From Actinomycetospora soli (GTDB taxonomy: Bacteria > Actinomycetota > Actinomycetes > Mycobacteriales > Pseudonocardiaceae): a DNA stretch of 64,000 nucleotides. Of the stretch, positions 45,534-54,445 are shown one piece after another. The stretch spans positions 1 through 64,000 of the forward strand of contig NZ_JAJNDA010000003.1 of NCBI RefSeq assembly GCF_021026295.1. Reading direction: 5' to 3'. A program made the position numbers and the translations under genes. Numbering within the stretch: the first letter of the stretch is position 1; the number at the start of each line of letters is the position of its first letter. Below the pieces are notes generated by a model, which had not been told where the DNA came from, made no database searches, and saw only the letters and a program-made list of their open reading frames with translations.

Positions 45534-46322
45534 GTGCCCGAACAGACCGGCGGGACCGAGGCGACGGCCCGCGTGGCGGACGTCCTGCTGTTGTTCGTCG
45601 ACGGCCCGTCGACCCAGGGGGTCTCGCACATCGCCCGGGAGCTGGGGCTGTCGAAGGCGGTCGTGCACCGCATCCTGACCTCGCTGGCCGGGCGCGGGAT
45701 GGTCGCGCTGGACCCGGTGAGCCGGGAGTACCGGCTCGGGCCGGCCGCTGCCGCGATCGGGGCACGGGCACTGCGCGAGTCCGACCTGCGCCAGGCCGCG
45801 CTCCCCCTGCTGCGCGAGCTGCGGGACGAGACGCGCGAGACCGCCACGCTCTCCACGCCGGTGCCGCACGGCCGGGTCTACCTGGACCAGGTGGTCGGCA
45901 CGCACGAGATCAAGATGACCGTCGAGCTCGGCCGCCGGTTCCCGCTGCACGCCGGCAGCTCCGGCAAGTGCATGCTCGCGTTCCTCGGCGCGGAGGAGCG
46001 CGAGCAGGCGCTGGCCGAGCCCCTCGAGGCGCTCACGCCGGGCACCGTCGTCGACCCCGAGGTCCTGCGCCCCGAGCTCGACCGGATCGTCGCCGCGGGC
46101 TACGCGGCGTCGATGGGCGAGCGCCAGGCCGACGCCGGCTCGGTCGCCGCCCCGGTCTTCGGGGTCTCCGGCGACGTGCTCGGCGCCATCTCGGTGTGCG
46201 GACCCCGCTACCGCGTCACCGACGAGTTCGTCACCGCGATCGCCCCGCGCGTCGTCGCCGTGGCCGACCGCATCTCCCACCGTCTCGGCGCCGCCCCGCG
46301 GCGCCCGGAAAGGACCGCATGA
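45534..46322 (+). CDS. IclR-family transcriptional regulator
   Basis: 262 residues from the GTG at 45534 (GGAG six bases upstream); a GTG at 45528 is an alternative. The N-terminal winged helix has VADVLLLFVDGPSTQGVSHIARELGLSKAVVHRILTSL and EYRLGPAAAAIGA. The IclR effector domain has VYLDQVVGTHEI, PLHAGSSGKCMLAFL and AISVCGPRYRVTDE. It leads the CoA-transferase operon and overlaps the next gene by 4 bp. Matching palindromic sites at 45380, 45502, 50490 and 50598 are its probable targets. Confidence 0.9.
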   Translation: MPEQTGGTEATARVADVLLLFVDGPSTQGVSHIARELGLSKAVVHRILTSLAGRGMVALDPVSREYRLGPAAAAIGARALRESDLRQAALPLLRELRDETRETATLSTPVPHGRVYLDQVVGTHEIKMTVELGRRFPLHAGSSGKCMLAFLGAEEREQALAEPLEALTPGTVVDPEVLRPELDRIVAAGYAASMGERQADAGSVAAPVFGVSGDVLGAISVCGPRYRVTDEFVTAIAPRVVAVADRISHRLGAAPRRPERTA

Positions 46323-47500
46323 CCGCCCTCGCCGGACTCAAGGTCCTCGACGTCGCGACCCTGTTCGCCGGCCCGCTCGCCGCCACCCTGCTCGGCGACC
46401 ACGGCGCCGACGTGATCAAGGTCGAGCACCCGCGCGGCGACCCGAGCCGCACCCACGGCGCCGCCAAGGACGGCGTCGGCCTGTGGTGGAAGATGCTCGG
46501 CCGCAACAAGCGCTCGATCACGCTCGTGCTCTCCACCCCGGAGGGGCAGGAGGTGTTCCGCGAGCTCGCCGCGGACGCCGACGTGATCATCGAGAACTTC
46601 CGCCCCGGCACCCTCGAGCGCTGGGGGCTCGGACCCGACGTGCTCCGCGAGCGCAACCCCGGGCTCGTCCTGGCGCGGGTCACCGGCTTCGGCCAGTTCG
46701 GCCCCTACGCGTCGCGGCCCGGCTTCGGCACGCTCGCCGAGGCCATGAGCGGGTTCGCCGCGATCACCGGCGAGCCCGACGGCCCGCCCACGTTGCCGCC
46801 CTTCGGCCTCGCCGACGGCGTCACCGCCCTGACCACGGCCTTCGCGATCATGACGGCGCTGCGGGCCCGCGAGCAGACCGGGCGCGGCCAGGACGTCGAC
46901 ATGGCGATCATCGAGCCGCTGCTCACCGTGCTCGGCCCGCAGCTCATCGCCTACGACCAGCTCGGCGAGCTGCAGCCCCGCCACGGCAACCGCTCCTCGA
47001 ACAACGCCCCGCGCAACACCTACCGGTGCGCGGACGGGCGCTGGGTCGCGGTGTCGACGAGCGCGCAGTCGATCGCCGAGCGGGTCATGCGCCTGGTCGG
47101 GCGCCCGGAGCTGATCGACGAGCCGTGGTTCGCCGCGGGCTGGTCGCGCGCGCAGCACGCCGACGAGCTCGACGAGGCGGTCGGTACCTGGATCGCGGCC
47201 CGCGACCGCGACGAGGTCGTCGCCGCGTTCGAGAAGGCCGAGGCGGCCGTCGCCCCGATCTACACCGCGGCCGACGTGCTCGCCGACCCGCAGTACGACG
47301 CGCTCGGCAGCGTCGTCACCGTCGACGACGAGGAGCTCGGCCCGGTCCGCTTCCAGAACGTCCCGTTCCGCCTCTCCGAGACCCCGGGCGCCGTCCGCAC
47401 CGCCGGCCCGCCGCTCGGCCGGCACACCGCGGAGGTCCTCGCCGAGGTCGGCGTCGACGCGGACCGGCTCGAGGCGCTGCGCGCCGCGGGGGCGGTGTGA
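46319..47500 (+). CDS. Family III CoA-transferase (CaiB/BaiF)
   Basis: 393 residues. It moves CoA between carboxylic acids. Features are LKVLDVATLFAGPLAATLLGDHGADVIKVEHPRGDP, VIIENFRPGTLERWGLG (the Asp/Glu region), GFGQFGPYASRPGFGTLAEAMSG and NNAPRNTYRCADGRWVAVS. It is followed immediately by a CitE-like lyase, so it probably makes the acyl-CoA that the lyase cleaves. Succinyl-CoA is a likely donor. Confidence 0.9.
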   Translation: MTALAGLKVLDVATLFAGPLAATLLGDHGADVIKVEHPRGDPSRTHGAAKDGVGLWWKMLGRNKRSITLVLSTPEGQEVFRELAADADVIIENFRPGTLERWGLGPDVLRERNPGLVLARVTGFGQFGPYASRPGFGTLAEAMSGFAAITGEPDGPPTLPPFGLADGVTALTTAFAIMTALRAREQTGRGQDVDMAIIEPLLTVLGPQLIAYDQLGELQPRHGNRSSNNAPRNTYRCADGRWVAVSTSAQSIAERVMRLVGRPELIDEPWFAAGWSRAQHADELDEAVGTWIAARDRDEVVAAFEKAEAAVAPIYTAADVLADPQYDALGSVVTVDDEELGPVRFQNVPFRLSETPGAVRTAGPPLGRHTAEVLAEVGVDADRLEALRAAGAV

Positions 47501-48306
47501 ACGGGTTCGGGGTCGCCCGGAGCTGGCTGTACGTGCCCGGCCACCGGCCCGACCTCGTCGCGAAGGCCCTCGCCGGCGACGCCGAGGCCGTCGTCGTGGA
47601 CCTCGAGGACGCCGTGCCGGTGGGCGCGAAGCAGGCCGCGCGGGAGACGCTCGGCATCCTGCGCAGCGCGAAGCCGGTCTGGGTCCGGATGAACCCTCCC
47701 GGCGACGCGGTCGGGCGCCTCGATCTCGAGGCGCTCGCCGGGCTGTCGGTCGACGGGGTCCGCGTGCCGAAGGCGACCGACCCCGCCGTCGTGCGGGACG
47801 TGGCGCAGGCGCTCGAGACGCCGCTGCACCTGCTGCTGGAGTCCGCGCTCGGCGTCGAGCGGGCCTTCGAGCTGGCGACGGCGCACGAGCTCGTCGTCGG
47901 GCTGTCCCTCGGCGAGGCCGACCTCGCGGCCGACCTGCGCGTGCGCGACCGCACCGCGCTGGAGTGGGCGCGCCAGCGGGTGGTGGTCGCGAGCCGGGCG
48001 GCGGGCCTCGCGAGCCCGGTCGCGCCGGTGTGGACCGACGTCGCCGACCTGACCGGCCTCGCCGCCGACTCCGCCGCCGCGCGGAACCGCGGCTTCCACG
48101 GCCGCTCGGTGATCCACCCGAGCCAGGTGCCGGTGGTGCACCGCGCCTTCACCCCCTCCCCCGACGAGCTCGCCCACGCCCGTGCGCTGCTCGCCTCGCT
48201 GGAGGACTCGACCGAGACCGCCTTCCTCGACGCCGACGGCCGCTTCGTCGACCCCGCCGTGGTCGCCGGGGCGCGGGCGCTGCTCGCCCAGAACCAGGAG
48301 ACGTGA
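47497..48306 (+). CDS. CitE-like (HpcH/HpaI) acyl-CoA lyase
   Basis: 269 residues from a GTG overlapping the CoA-transferase stop. The TIM-barrel lyase motifs are SWLYVPGHRPDLVAKAL, VVVDLEDAVP (metal Asp/Glu), VWVRMNP (Arg), LLLESALGV (Glu), GLSLGEADLAADLRV and GFHGRSVIHPSQV. CitE-like enzymes cleave malyl-, methylmalyl- or citramalyl-CoA, or citryl groups, to give acetyl- or propionyl-CoA plus an oxoacid. Confidence 0.88.
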   Translation: MNGFGVARSWLYVPGHRPDLVAKALAGDAEAVVVDLEDAVPVGAKQAARETLGILRSAKPVWVRMNPPGDAVGRLDLEALAGLSVDGVRVPKATDPAVVRDVAQALETPLHLLLESALGVERAFELATAHELVVGLSLGEADLAADLRVRDRTALEWARQRVVVASRAAGLASPVAPVWTDVADLTGLAADSAAARNRGFHGRSVIHPSQVPVVHRAFTPSPDELAHARALLASLEDSTETAFLDADGRFVDPAVVAGARALLAQNQET

Positions 48307-49118
48307 TGACCACCGCGACCTCGACCCGCGCCCTGCTCGACGCGATCGCCGGCGGCGTGCGCACCGTCGAGCTCGGGCAGCCGCTGTTCACCGGCATGCC
48401 CTGCTCGCCGAACCACCCCGGCTTCCGCATGACGCTCATCCGCCGCCACGGCGACATGGTCCGTCCCGACGGCGGGTCCGCGTCCAACGAGATGATCGTG
48501 ACCGGCGGCCACGTCGGCACCCACGTCGACGCCCTCTCCCACGTCAGCCACGAGGGCTGCCTGCACGGCGGGGTCGACGCGATGGAGGCCCAGGTCGGCG
48601 GGGTGCACCGCGAGCACGGCGCGGAGACGATCCCGCCGATGATCACCCGGGGCGTGCTGCTCGACGTCGCGGCCGCCCGGGGCGTGGACTCGCTCGCCCC
48701 GGGCGAGGCCGTGACCGCGGAGGATCTCGCGGCCGCGGGCCCCGAGCCCGGCGCCGGCGACGTCGCCCTGGTGCGCACCGGCTGGGCCCGCCACTTCGGC
48801 GACGCCGCGACCTACCTCGGGCAGGCCGACGGCGTGCCCGGCGTCGACGAGAGCGGCGCCCGGTGGCTCGCCGAGCGCGGGGTGGTCGCCGTCGGCGGCG
48901 ACACCACCGCCTTCGAGTGCATCCCGCCGGGGGCCGGCCACCGCGTGCTGCCGGTGCACCGGGTCCTGCTCGTGGAGCACGGCATCCACATCGTCGAGCA
49001 CCTCGCCCTGGAGGACGCCCACGACGCCGGCCTCACGGAGTTCCTGTTCGTCATGGCGCCGCTGCGCATCGTCGGCGGCACCGGGTCGCCGGTCCGCCCG
49101 GTGGCGGTGGTCGCGTGA
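48306..49118 (+). CDS. Cyclase family protein (kynurenine formamidase-like metal hydrolase)
   Basis: 270 residues; the start overlaps the lyase stop by one base (TGATG). The metal motif HVGTHVDALSHVSHEG (HxxTHxDxxxH) and VALVRTGWARHFG, GGDTTAFE and VLLVEHGIHIVEHLAL mark the cyclase/Arg formamidase superfamily. It hydrolyses an amide or lactone. Together with the hydantoinase-like enzyme it suggests stepwise opening of a nitrogen ring. Confidence 0.86.
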   Translation: MTTATSTRALLDAIAGGVRTVELGQPLFTGMPCSPNHPGFRMTLIRRHGDMVRPDGGSASNEMIVTGGHVGTHVDALSHVSHEGCLHGGVDAMEAQVGGVHREHGAETIPPMITRGVLLDVAAARGVDSLAPGEAVTAEDLAAAGPEPGAGDVALVRTGWARHFGDAATYLGQADGVPGVDESGARWLAERGVVAVGGDTTAFECIPPGAGHRVLPVHRVLLVEHGIHIVEHLALEDAHDAGLTEFLFVMAPLRIVGGTGSPVRPVAVVA

Positions 49119-50512
49119 GGACCCCCGCCCAGCAGGTCGCCGACCTCGCCGCGAAGGTCGCCCACGAGGGCCTGCCCGACGAGCTGCGCGACGACCTCGC
49201 CGCCCGCACCGTCGACCTGCTCGGCAACTGCCTGGGCGCGCGGTCCGAGGAGCCGGGGCGGATCGTCTCGGCGGTCGTCGAGGAGTGGGGCGGTACGGGC
49301 GCGGCGACCTCGTTCGCCGACGGCTCGCAGCTCCCCGCCCCGTCGGCCGCCCTGGTCAACGGCACGCTCGCGCACTCCCTCGACTTCGACGACACCCACC
49401 TGCCGTCGGTCCTGCACCCGTCGGCGGCCGTGCTGCCCGCGGCGTTCGCGGTGGCGGAGGCGGTCGGGGCGAGCGGGCCGGCCTTCCTCGACGCGGCCGC
49501 CGTCGGGGTGGAGCTGACCTGCCGGCTCGGGATGGCCGGGTACGACGCGGAGCTCGGCAACTCGGTGTTCTTCGAGTACGGCCAGCACGCGACCGCGATC
49601 TGCGGCGCGGTCGGGGCGGCGGTCGCGGCGGGGATGCTGCGGGGGCTGGACGCCGAGCAGCTGACCTCGACGATCGGGATCGCCGCGTCGATGGGCGCGG
49701 GCGTCATCGAGGCCAACCGGACCGGCGGCACCGTCAAGCGGGTGCACTGCGGCTGGGCCGCGCACGCCGGCGTCGCGGCCGCCGACCTCGCCCGCCACGG
49801 GCTCACCGGTCCCCCGACCGTCCTCGAGGGCCGCTTCGGCTTCCTGCAGGCGTTCTGCGGCGACCGGGTGCGGATCGACGAGGTCACCGAGGGGCTCGGC
49901 GAGCGCTGGGAGACCCTGCGCGTGTTCTACAAGCCCTACCCCTGCAACCACTTCACGCACGCCGGCATCGACGCCGCCCTCGCCCTGCGCGACCGCGGGG
50001 TCTCCCCCGACGACGTCGAGCGCCTCGTCCTCGGCATCCCCGCGCCGGTCATGCGCACCATCGCCGAGCCGCCCGCGGAGAAGGCGCACCCGCGCTCGGG
50101 CTATCACGCGGCGTTCTCCGGGCCGTACACCGTCGCCGCCGCCCTCACCGGCGACCGCGGCGGACTCGGCGTCTCGCACGCCGACTTCACCGACACCGTG
50201 GCCGCCGACCCGGCGCGCCTCGCCCTCGCCGGGCGGGTGGAGTGCGTTCCCGACGACGAGGCCACCGCGGGCTTCCCCCGCGCCTTCCCCGCCGTCCTCA
50301 CCGCGCACCTGCGCTCGGGCGAGGTGCTCACCGAGCGGGTGCGCGACAACCGGGGCGGGCCCGCACGCCCCCTGTCCGCCGACGAGCACCGCACCAAGTT
50401 CGCCATGAACGGCGGGGCGCCGGAACTCGCCGACCGCGTCTGGGAACTGCGCGGCGATTCCTCTCCCCGCGATCTGTCGAACGCCCTCCGTTCCTATCAG
50501 CGGAACAATTGA
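49115..50512 (+). CDS. MmgE/PrpD family protein
   Basis: 465 residues from a GTG overlapping the cyclase stop. The family includes 2-methylcitrate dehydratase, cis-aconitate decarboxylase and iminodisuccinate epimerase. Features are the N-terminal helical bundle with ALVNGTLAHSLDFDDTHLPSVLHPSAAVLPAA, GRTGGTVKRVHCGWAAHAG-like VKRVHCGWAAHAGVAA, and FYKPYPCNHFTHAGIDAAL. It probably hydrates/dehydrates or epimerises a di- or tricarboxylic acid. Its last codons carry operator 3. Confidence 0.87.
   Translation: MRTPAQQVADLAAKVAHEGLPDELRDDLAARTVDLLGNCLGARSEEPGRIVSAVVEEWGGTGAATSFADGSQLPAPSAALVNGTLAHSLDFDDTHLPSVLHPSAAVLPAAFAVAEAVGASGPAFLDAAAVGVELTCRLGMAGYDAELGNSVFFEYGQHATAICGAVGAAVAAGMLRGLDAEQLTSTIGIAASMGAGVIEANRTGGTVKRVHCGWAAHAGVAAADLARHGLTGPPTVLEGRFGFLQAFCGDRVRIDEVTEGLGERWETLRVFYKPYPCNHFTHAGIDAALALRDRGVSPDDVERLVLGIPAPVMRTIAEPPAEKAHPRSGYHAAFSGPYTVAAALTGDRGGLGVSHADFTDTVAADPARLALAGRVECVPDDEATAGFPRAFPAVLTAHLRSGEVLTERVRDNRGGPARPLSADEHRTKFAMNGGAPELADRVWELRGDSSPRDLSNALRSYQRNN
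50490..50506 (+). promoter_or_regulatory. Putative IclR operator 3
   Basis: GTTCCTATCAGCGGAAC lies in the last codons of the PrpD-like gene, just before TTGACA (50509-50514). It is a GTTCC-N7-GGAAC inverted repeat. Confidence 0.6.
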
Positions 50513-50543
50513 CAATCCCACGTCACGAGCCTCACCTGCGCTC

Positions 50544-50573
50544 TTGACCTGATCTCGTCCGACACGCCATTCT
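50544..50573 (+). promoter_or_regulatory. Candidate promoter of the MFS gene
   Basis: TTGACC (50544-50549), an 18-base spacer and CATTCT (50568-50573) lie between IclR-type sites 3 and 4, about 70 bases before the MFS ATG. Confidence 0.45.
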
Positions 50574-50597
50574 TCACGTCGACGCCACTCGGCATTC

Positions 50598-50614
50598 GTT
50601 CCTTCCAACGGAAC
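50598..50614 (+). promoter_or_regulatory. Putative IclR operator 4 (MFS transporter)
   Basis: GTTCCTTCCAACGGAAC is a perfect GTTCC-N7-GGAAC repeat, 29 bases before the MFS start and downstream of the candidate promoter. Confidence 0.65.
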
Positions 50615-50643
50615 GACAAATCCTTCCGGACAGGTGAGGACCG

Positions 50644-51918
50644 ATGCCCACCCGATTTCGCTGGGTCACGATCGCGCTGATCGTCGCTCTCATCGTCATC
50701 AACTACATCGACCGCAGTGCGATCTCCTACGCGGTGACGCCGTTCAAGGCCGAGTTCGGGATCACCGACACGCAGTACGGCGTGGTCTCGAGCGTGTTCT
50801 CGATCGGCTACGCGGTCTTCGCGTTCCTCTCCGGTCCGCTCGTCGACCGGTTCGGACCGCGCAAGGTGCTCATCACCGCGGTGGCCCTGTTCTCGCTGAC
50901 CACCGCGCTGATCCCGCTCGCGGGCGGCTTCGTCGGCCTGCTGCTCATCCGCATCGTGCTCGGCGCGGCCGAGGCCCCGGCGTTCCCCGCCGCGACCCGC
51001 ACGGCCGGCCGCTGGCTGCCCGCCGCCGAGCGCGGTTTCGCCCTCGCCCTCATCGGCGGCGTCGCCGTGTCCGGCAGCCTGCTGATCGCCGGCCCCCTGC
51101 TCACGCAGCTCATCGGCGCCGTCGGCTGGCGCGGGATGTTCTGGGTGATCGGCGGGCTGGGCCTGCTCTGGATCGTCGTCGCGGCCGGGCTGCTGCGCAG
51201 CACCCCGGAGGACGCCCCGCAGGTCAACGACGCCGAGCGCGCGCTCATCCTCGCGGGCCGCGAGGCCGAGGTGGAGCACGAGACGCCGGGCCGCACCGAC
51301 TGGGGCGCGATCTTCCGCAACCGCAACCTGTGGATCTGCGCGGTCGGCTACTTCTCGTGGGGCTTCATGTTCTGGGGCTTCATGTACTGGCTGCCGCAGT
51401 TCCTCTCCACCTCGTTCGGGCTCTCGCTCAAGGCGGTGGGCGCCTTCGCGATCGCCCCGTGGGCCGCGGGTGTCGTGGGGGCCCTCGTCGGGGGCTTCCT
51501 CGTCGACCGGGTCTACAAGCGCACGCAGAGCGTGCGGAGCCGCTACACGATCATGGGTGTCGCGCTGCTGTGCTCCGGCGCCTCGCTGATCCCGGTGTTC
51601 CTCGACCCGACCCTCACGGTCGCCCTCATCTCGATCTCGTGCGGCGTGGGCTTCGGCTTCGTCACCGGCGGGATCTGGTGGGTCGCCTCCATCGACGCCG
51701 AGCCCCGCCAGCCCGGCACCGCGGCCGGCTTCGCGGACGCCGCCTTCGCGATCTCCGGCGTCATCGCGCCGGTCGCCATGGGCGCGATCGTGCAGAGCAC
51801 CGGGACGTTCACCAGCGGATTCGTGACGATGTCCGTGCTCGCGCTGATCGGTGCCCTGCTGATGCTGTTCGCCACCCGGGAGCCGGCCCGCGAGGAGCGC
51901 GCTGTGCTTCGCACGTGA
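50644..51918 (+). CDS. MFS transporter, anion:cation symporter type
   Basis: 424 residues, 12 helices, GGTGAGGA before the ATG. The N-terminal INYIDRSAISYAVTPFKAEFGI and GPLVDRFGPRKVL, and later APWAAGVVGALVGGFLVDR, match the organic-anion branch (glucarate, phthalate or nicotinate carriers). It probably imports the substrate of the IclR-controlled cluster. The stop lies in the 40-bp palindrome at 51915-51954. Confidence 0.9.
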   Translation: MPTRFRWVTIALIVALIVINYIDRSAISYAVTPFKAEFGITDTQYGVVSSVFSIGYAVFAFLSGPLVDRFGPRKVLITAVALFSLTTALIPLAGGFVGLLLIRIVLGAAEAPAFPAATRTAGRWLPAAERGFALALIGGVAVSGSLLIAGPLLTQLIGAVGWRGMFWVIGGLGLLWIVVAAGLLRSTPEDAPQVNDAERALILAGREAEVEHETPGRTDWGAIFRNRNLWICAVGYFSWGFMFWGFMYWLPQFLSTSFGLSLKAVGAFAIAPWAAGVVGALVGGFLVDRVYKRTQSVRSRYTIMGVALLCSGASLIPVFLDPTLTVALISISCGVGFGFVTGGIWWVASIDAEPRQPGTAAGFADAAFAISGVIAPVAMGAIVQSTGTFTSGFVTMSVLALIGALLMLFATREPAREERAVLRT

Positions 51919-51954
51919 GCAGAAAAGGTCGCTATAGCGACCTTTTCTGCTCAC
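51915..51954. repeat. 40-bp palindrome, copy 3
   Basis: GTGAGCAGAAAA, core GGTCGCTATAGCGACC (51927-51942) and TTTTCTGCTCAC pair perfectly along all 40 bases. Relative to copies 1 and 2 both arms changed together. The stops of the MFS gene (51918) and the convergent methyltransferase (51951) lie inside it. Confidence 0.92.
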
Positions 51955-52598
51955 CTGCGCGCAGCGCACAGCACGACGGCCGGACCGATCGGCGGATCGG
52001 GCGGGAGCCGCAGCTCCGCGACGAGCTGCAGCCCCGCCCGCTCGAGCAGGGCGACGAGCTGCTCCGGCCGCCACCGGTGGGTCGTCCACCGCACCGGCAC
52101 CCCGTACGCCTCGGTGCGCTCGAGGTCGTCGTCGCCGACGTGGGTCGCGATCAGCACCTGCCCACCCGGGACCAGGGCCCGGGCGAACGCGGCGAGGACG
52201 TCCGCCAGCACGTCACGCGGCAGGTTGAACAGCGACCACCACCCGAGCAGGCCGCCGTGGGACGCGTCGGGGAGCTCCAGCTCCGTCGCGGACGCCACGG
52301 CGAACTCGCACTGCGGGTGCAACCGGCGGGCGTGCTCGACCATCCGCGGCGACAGGTCCACCCCGGTCACGTCGAGGCCGCGTTCCGCGAGGTAGGCCGT
52401 GACCAGCCCGGGCCCGCACCCGACGTCGAGGACCGGCCCCCGCCCCGCCACCGAGGCCGCGAACGCGTCCACCGTCGCCCGCAGCCAGGGGTGCGTGCGG
52501 ATGTCGCCCAGCCCCGTCGACTCGACCATCTCGACGTAGGCGTCGGCCGCCCGGTCGTAGGACTCGCGCACGGCGTCGAGGTCGTCGGGGCGGCGCAC
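51951..52598 (-). CDS. Class I SAM-dependent methyltransferase
   Basis: 215 residues, GTG start. Motif I is VLDVGCGPGLVTAYLAERG; the post-I Asp is VTGVDLSPRMVEHARRLHP; motif II to III is DASHGGLLGWWSLFNLP and LVPGGQVLIATHVGDDD. It resembles small-molecule or UbiE-like methyltransferases. The substrate cannot be inferred, and the neighbours are unrelated. Confidence 0.85.
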   Translation of the reverse strand: MRRPDDLDAVRESYDRAADAYVEMVESTGLGDIRTHPWLRATVDAFAASVAGRGPVLDVGCGPGLVTAYLAERGLDVTGVDLSPRMVEHARRLHPQCEFAVASATELELPDASHGGLLGWWSLFNLPRDVLADVLAAFARALVPGGQVLIATHVGDDDLERTEAYGVPVRWTTHRWRPEQLVALLERAGLQLVAELRLPPDPPIGPAVVLCAARR

Positions 52599-52623
52599 GG
52601 CTCGGGAGCCTAGACGGGTGCAG

Positions 52624-52672
52624 CGTGGCGACCTGCTGACGTCCAGTGCGCGCCGTGGGCCACCGCTGACAC
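52624..52672. repeat. Degenerate copy of the zur-bccT hairpin family
   Basis: Bases 52624-52644 equal 9750-9770, and GTGGGCCACCGCTGAC follows. The palindrome is decayed here. It lies between the divergent methyltransferase and SDR genes. Confidence 0.55.
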
Positions 52673-52797
52673 TCGTCGAGGGTCAGCTCCACCGCGTCGA
52701 CCGTAGGGGTGGATCGCCGATCCCCGGATGAGCGCGCCGTGGTGCGGGATCCCGGGCGGCGCCAGTCTCGGTGTCAGCCCACCGAGAAGGAGTCACC

Positions 52798-53724
52798 ATG
52801 CGGGAGATCACCGTCCCCGACCTCACCGGCCGCCTCGCCGTCGTCACCGGCGGCAGCGACGGCGTCGGCCTCGGCCTGGCCACGCGGCTCGCCGCCGCGG
52901 GTGCCGAGGTCCTGCTGCCCGTCCGCAACCCGCGCAAGGGCGAGGCAGCTCGCACCACGATCCGCAGCGCGGTCCCGTCCGCCCGCGTCGGGCTGCGCGA
53001 GCTCGACCTGTCCTCGCTGGCCTCCGTCGACGCGCTCTCGGCCACGCTGCGCCGCGAGGGCCGGCCGATCCACCTGCTCGTCAACAACGCCGGCGTCATG
53101 ACGCCCCCCGACCGCCAGGTCACCGCCGACGGCTTCGAGCTGCAGTTCGGCACCAATCACCTCGGGCACGTCGCGCTCGTCGCGGGCCTGCTGCCGCTGC
53201 TGCGGGCCGGGAGCGCCCGCGTGGTGCACCAGATCAGCATCGCGGCGGCCGGCGGGACGATCCACTGGGACGACCTGCAGTGGGAGCGTTCCTACGACGG
53301 CATGGCCGCCTACCGCCAGTCGAAGATCGCGTTCGGGCTCTACGGCCTCGAGCTCGAGCGGCGGAGCCGGGCGAACGGCTGGGGTATCACCAGCCTGCTG
53401 TCGCACCCCGGTGTGGCGCCGACGAGCCTCCTCGCGGCCCGACCCGAACTCGGCCGCTCGCAGCCGGCGCGGGGTCGTCGCATCATCGGCGCCCTCTCGC
53501 GGATCGGTCTCATCGGGACCCCGGAGAGCGCCGGCCTACCGGCGTTGTACGCCGCCACGTCACCCGACGCGGTCGGCGGTCACCTCTACGGACCGTCCGG
53601 GCCCGGGCACGTCGGCGGCGGGCCCGGCGAGCAGAAGCTCTACCGGCCGCTGCGCGACGACGCCGAGGCGGCGCGGGTCTGGCAGGTCTCGGAGCAGCTG
53701 GTCGGGCGGCTCACGCCGTCCTGA
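52798..53724 (+). CDS. Short-chain dehydrogenase/reductase
   Basis: 308 residues from the ATG at 52798 with AAGGAG five bases upstream. The Rossmann motif is [24 protein letters not shown], the Ser in [10 protein letters not shown] and [18 protein letters not shown] (YxxxK) complete the active site. RNPRKGEAA suggests NADP. It resembles the light-dependent protochlorophyllide reductase/retinol dehydrogenase-like SDRs of actinobacteria. The 3' end overlaps the convergent HAD gene by 14 bp. Confidence 0.88.
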   Translation: MREITVPDLTGRLAVVTGGSDGVGLGLATRLAAAGAEVLLPVRNPRKGEAARTTIRSAVPSARVGLRELDLSSLASVDALSATLRREGRPIHLLVNNAGVMTPPDRQVTADGFELQFGTNHLGHVALVAGLLPLLRAGSARVVHQISIAAAGGTIHWDDLQWERSYDGMAAYRQSKIAFGLYGLELERRSRANGWGITSLLSHPGVAPTSLLAARPELGRSQPARGRRIIGALSRIGLIGTPESAGLPALYAATSPDAVGGHLYGPSGPGHVGGGPGEQKLYRPLRDDAEAARVWQVSEQLVGRLTPS

Positions 53725-54292
53725 GTCCGAGCGTCGCGAGCGCCGCGTCCGGTCCGTCCCACACGTGCGCGGTCCAGCCGTGCGCGCGGGCGGCCTCGAC
53801 GTTGGGGGGACGGTCGTCGAAGAACACGCACTCGCCCGGGGTCGTGCCGTAGGCGGCGTCGGCGGCCGCGTAGATCGCCGGGTCCGGCTTGACCAGCCCG
53901 ACCTCGGCGGAGAACACGAGCGTCTCGAACCCGTCCGACCACGCCGCGTCCCGCACCGTCCGCGCGAGGTGCGCCGGGGCGTTGGAGAGCACGGCGGTGC
54001 GCCGACCCGCGAGCGCGGCGAGGAACTCGGCCGATCCCGACGGCAGGTCGGCCCACTTGGTCGCGTCGATGCCGGTCAGCTCGGCGGCGTCGTCGGGGGT
54101 GACGGTCACCCCGAGCCGATCGCCCACCGCGGTCCAGTAGGCGAGGTCGGAGCCGCCGAGGTCGAACGCCTGCCTCGGCGGCCCGTAGTAGACCTCCTCC
54201 AGCGCCGGGCGGGACACCCCGAGCCGCTCCGCGACGGCGGCCATCACCTGGTCCGAGCGCACGAGGACACCGCCGAGGTCCAGGACGATCAC
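53711..54292 (-). CDS. HAD-superfamily hydrolase (IA)
   Basis: 193 residues from a GTG. HAD motifs are [10 protein letters not shown] (the second Asp of DxD is replaced by Gly, LDLGG, as in many subfamily IA members), [20 protein letters not shown] and [19 protein letters not shown]. It is likely a phosphatase or epoxide-hydrolase N-domain-like protein. Substrate is unknown. Confidence 0.85.
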   Translation of the reverse strand: MIVLDLGGVLVRSDQVMAAVAERLGVSRPALEEVYYGPPRQAFDLGGSDLAYWTAVGDRLGVTVTPDDAAELTGIDATKWADLPSGSAEFLAALAGRRTAVLSNAPAHLARTVRDAAWSDGFETLVFSAEVGLVKPDPAIYAAADAAYGTTPGECVFFDDRPPNVEAARAHGWTAHVWDGPDAALATLGLRTA

Positions 54293-54445
54293 GCTGCCGA
54301 CCGTAGACGGGTGCCTCGGCCCGCGCCGCCGGAGCCGCCGCACCGGTCCCCCGTCGGCTGCGCCTCGACGGTCGTCGCGGGGAGTCGACCGGCCCCGCTC
54401 GCCCTGTCGTCGTGAATCACCGTGACGAGGGCACCCGGGGGCCGT

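Noticed and set aside
34981-51954. 40-bp palindromes as ends of one transposon
   Set aside because: There are four copies, each a self-contained palindrome at an unrelated gene end. No transposase or direct target repeats were seen.
54289-54445. Extension of the LysR frame to a stop overlapping the HAD start by GTGA
   Set aside because: The extension (RSPCRIRCPRASS and onward) has no LysR similarity, and the real C-terminus is found in the other frame. The 4-bp overlap is a coincidence of the GTGATC start.
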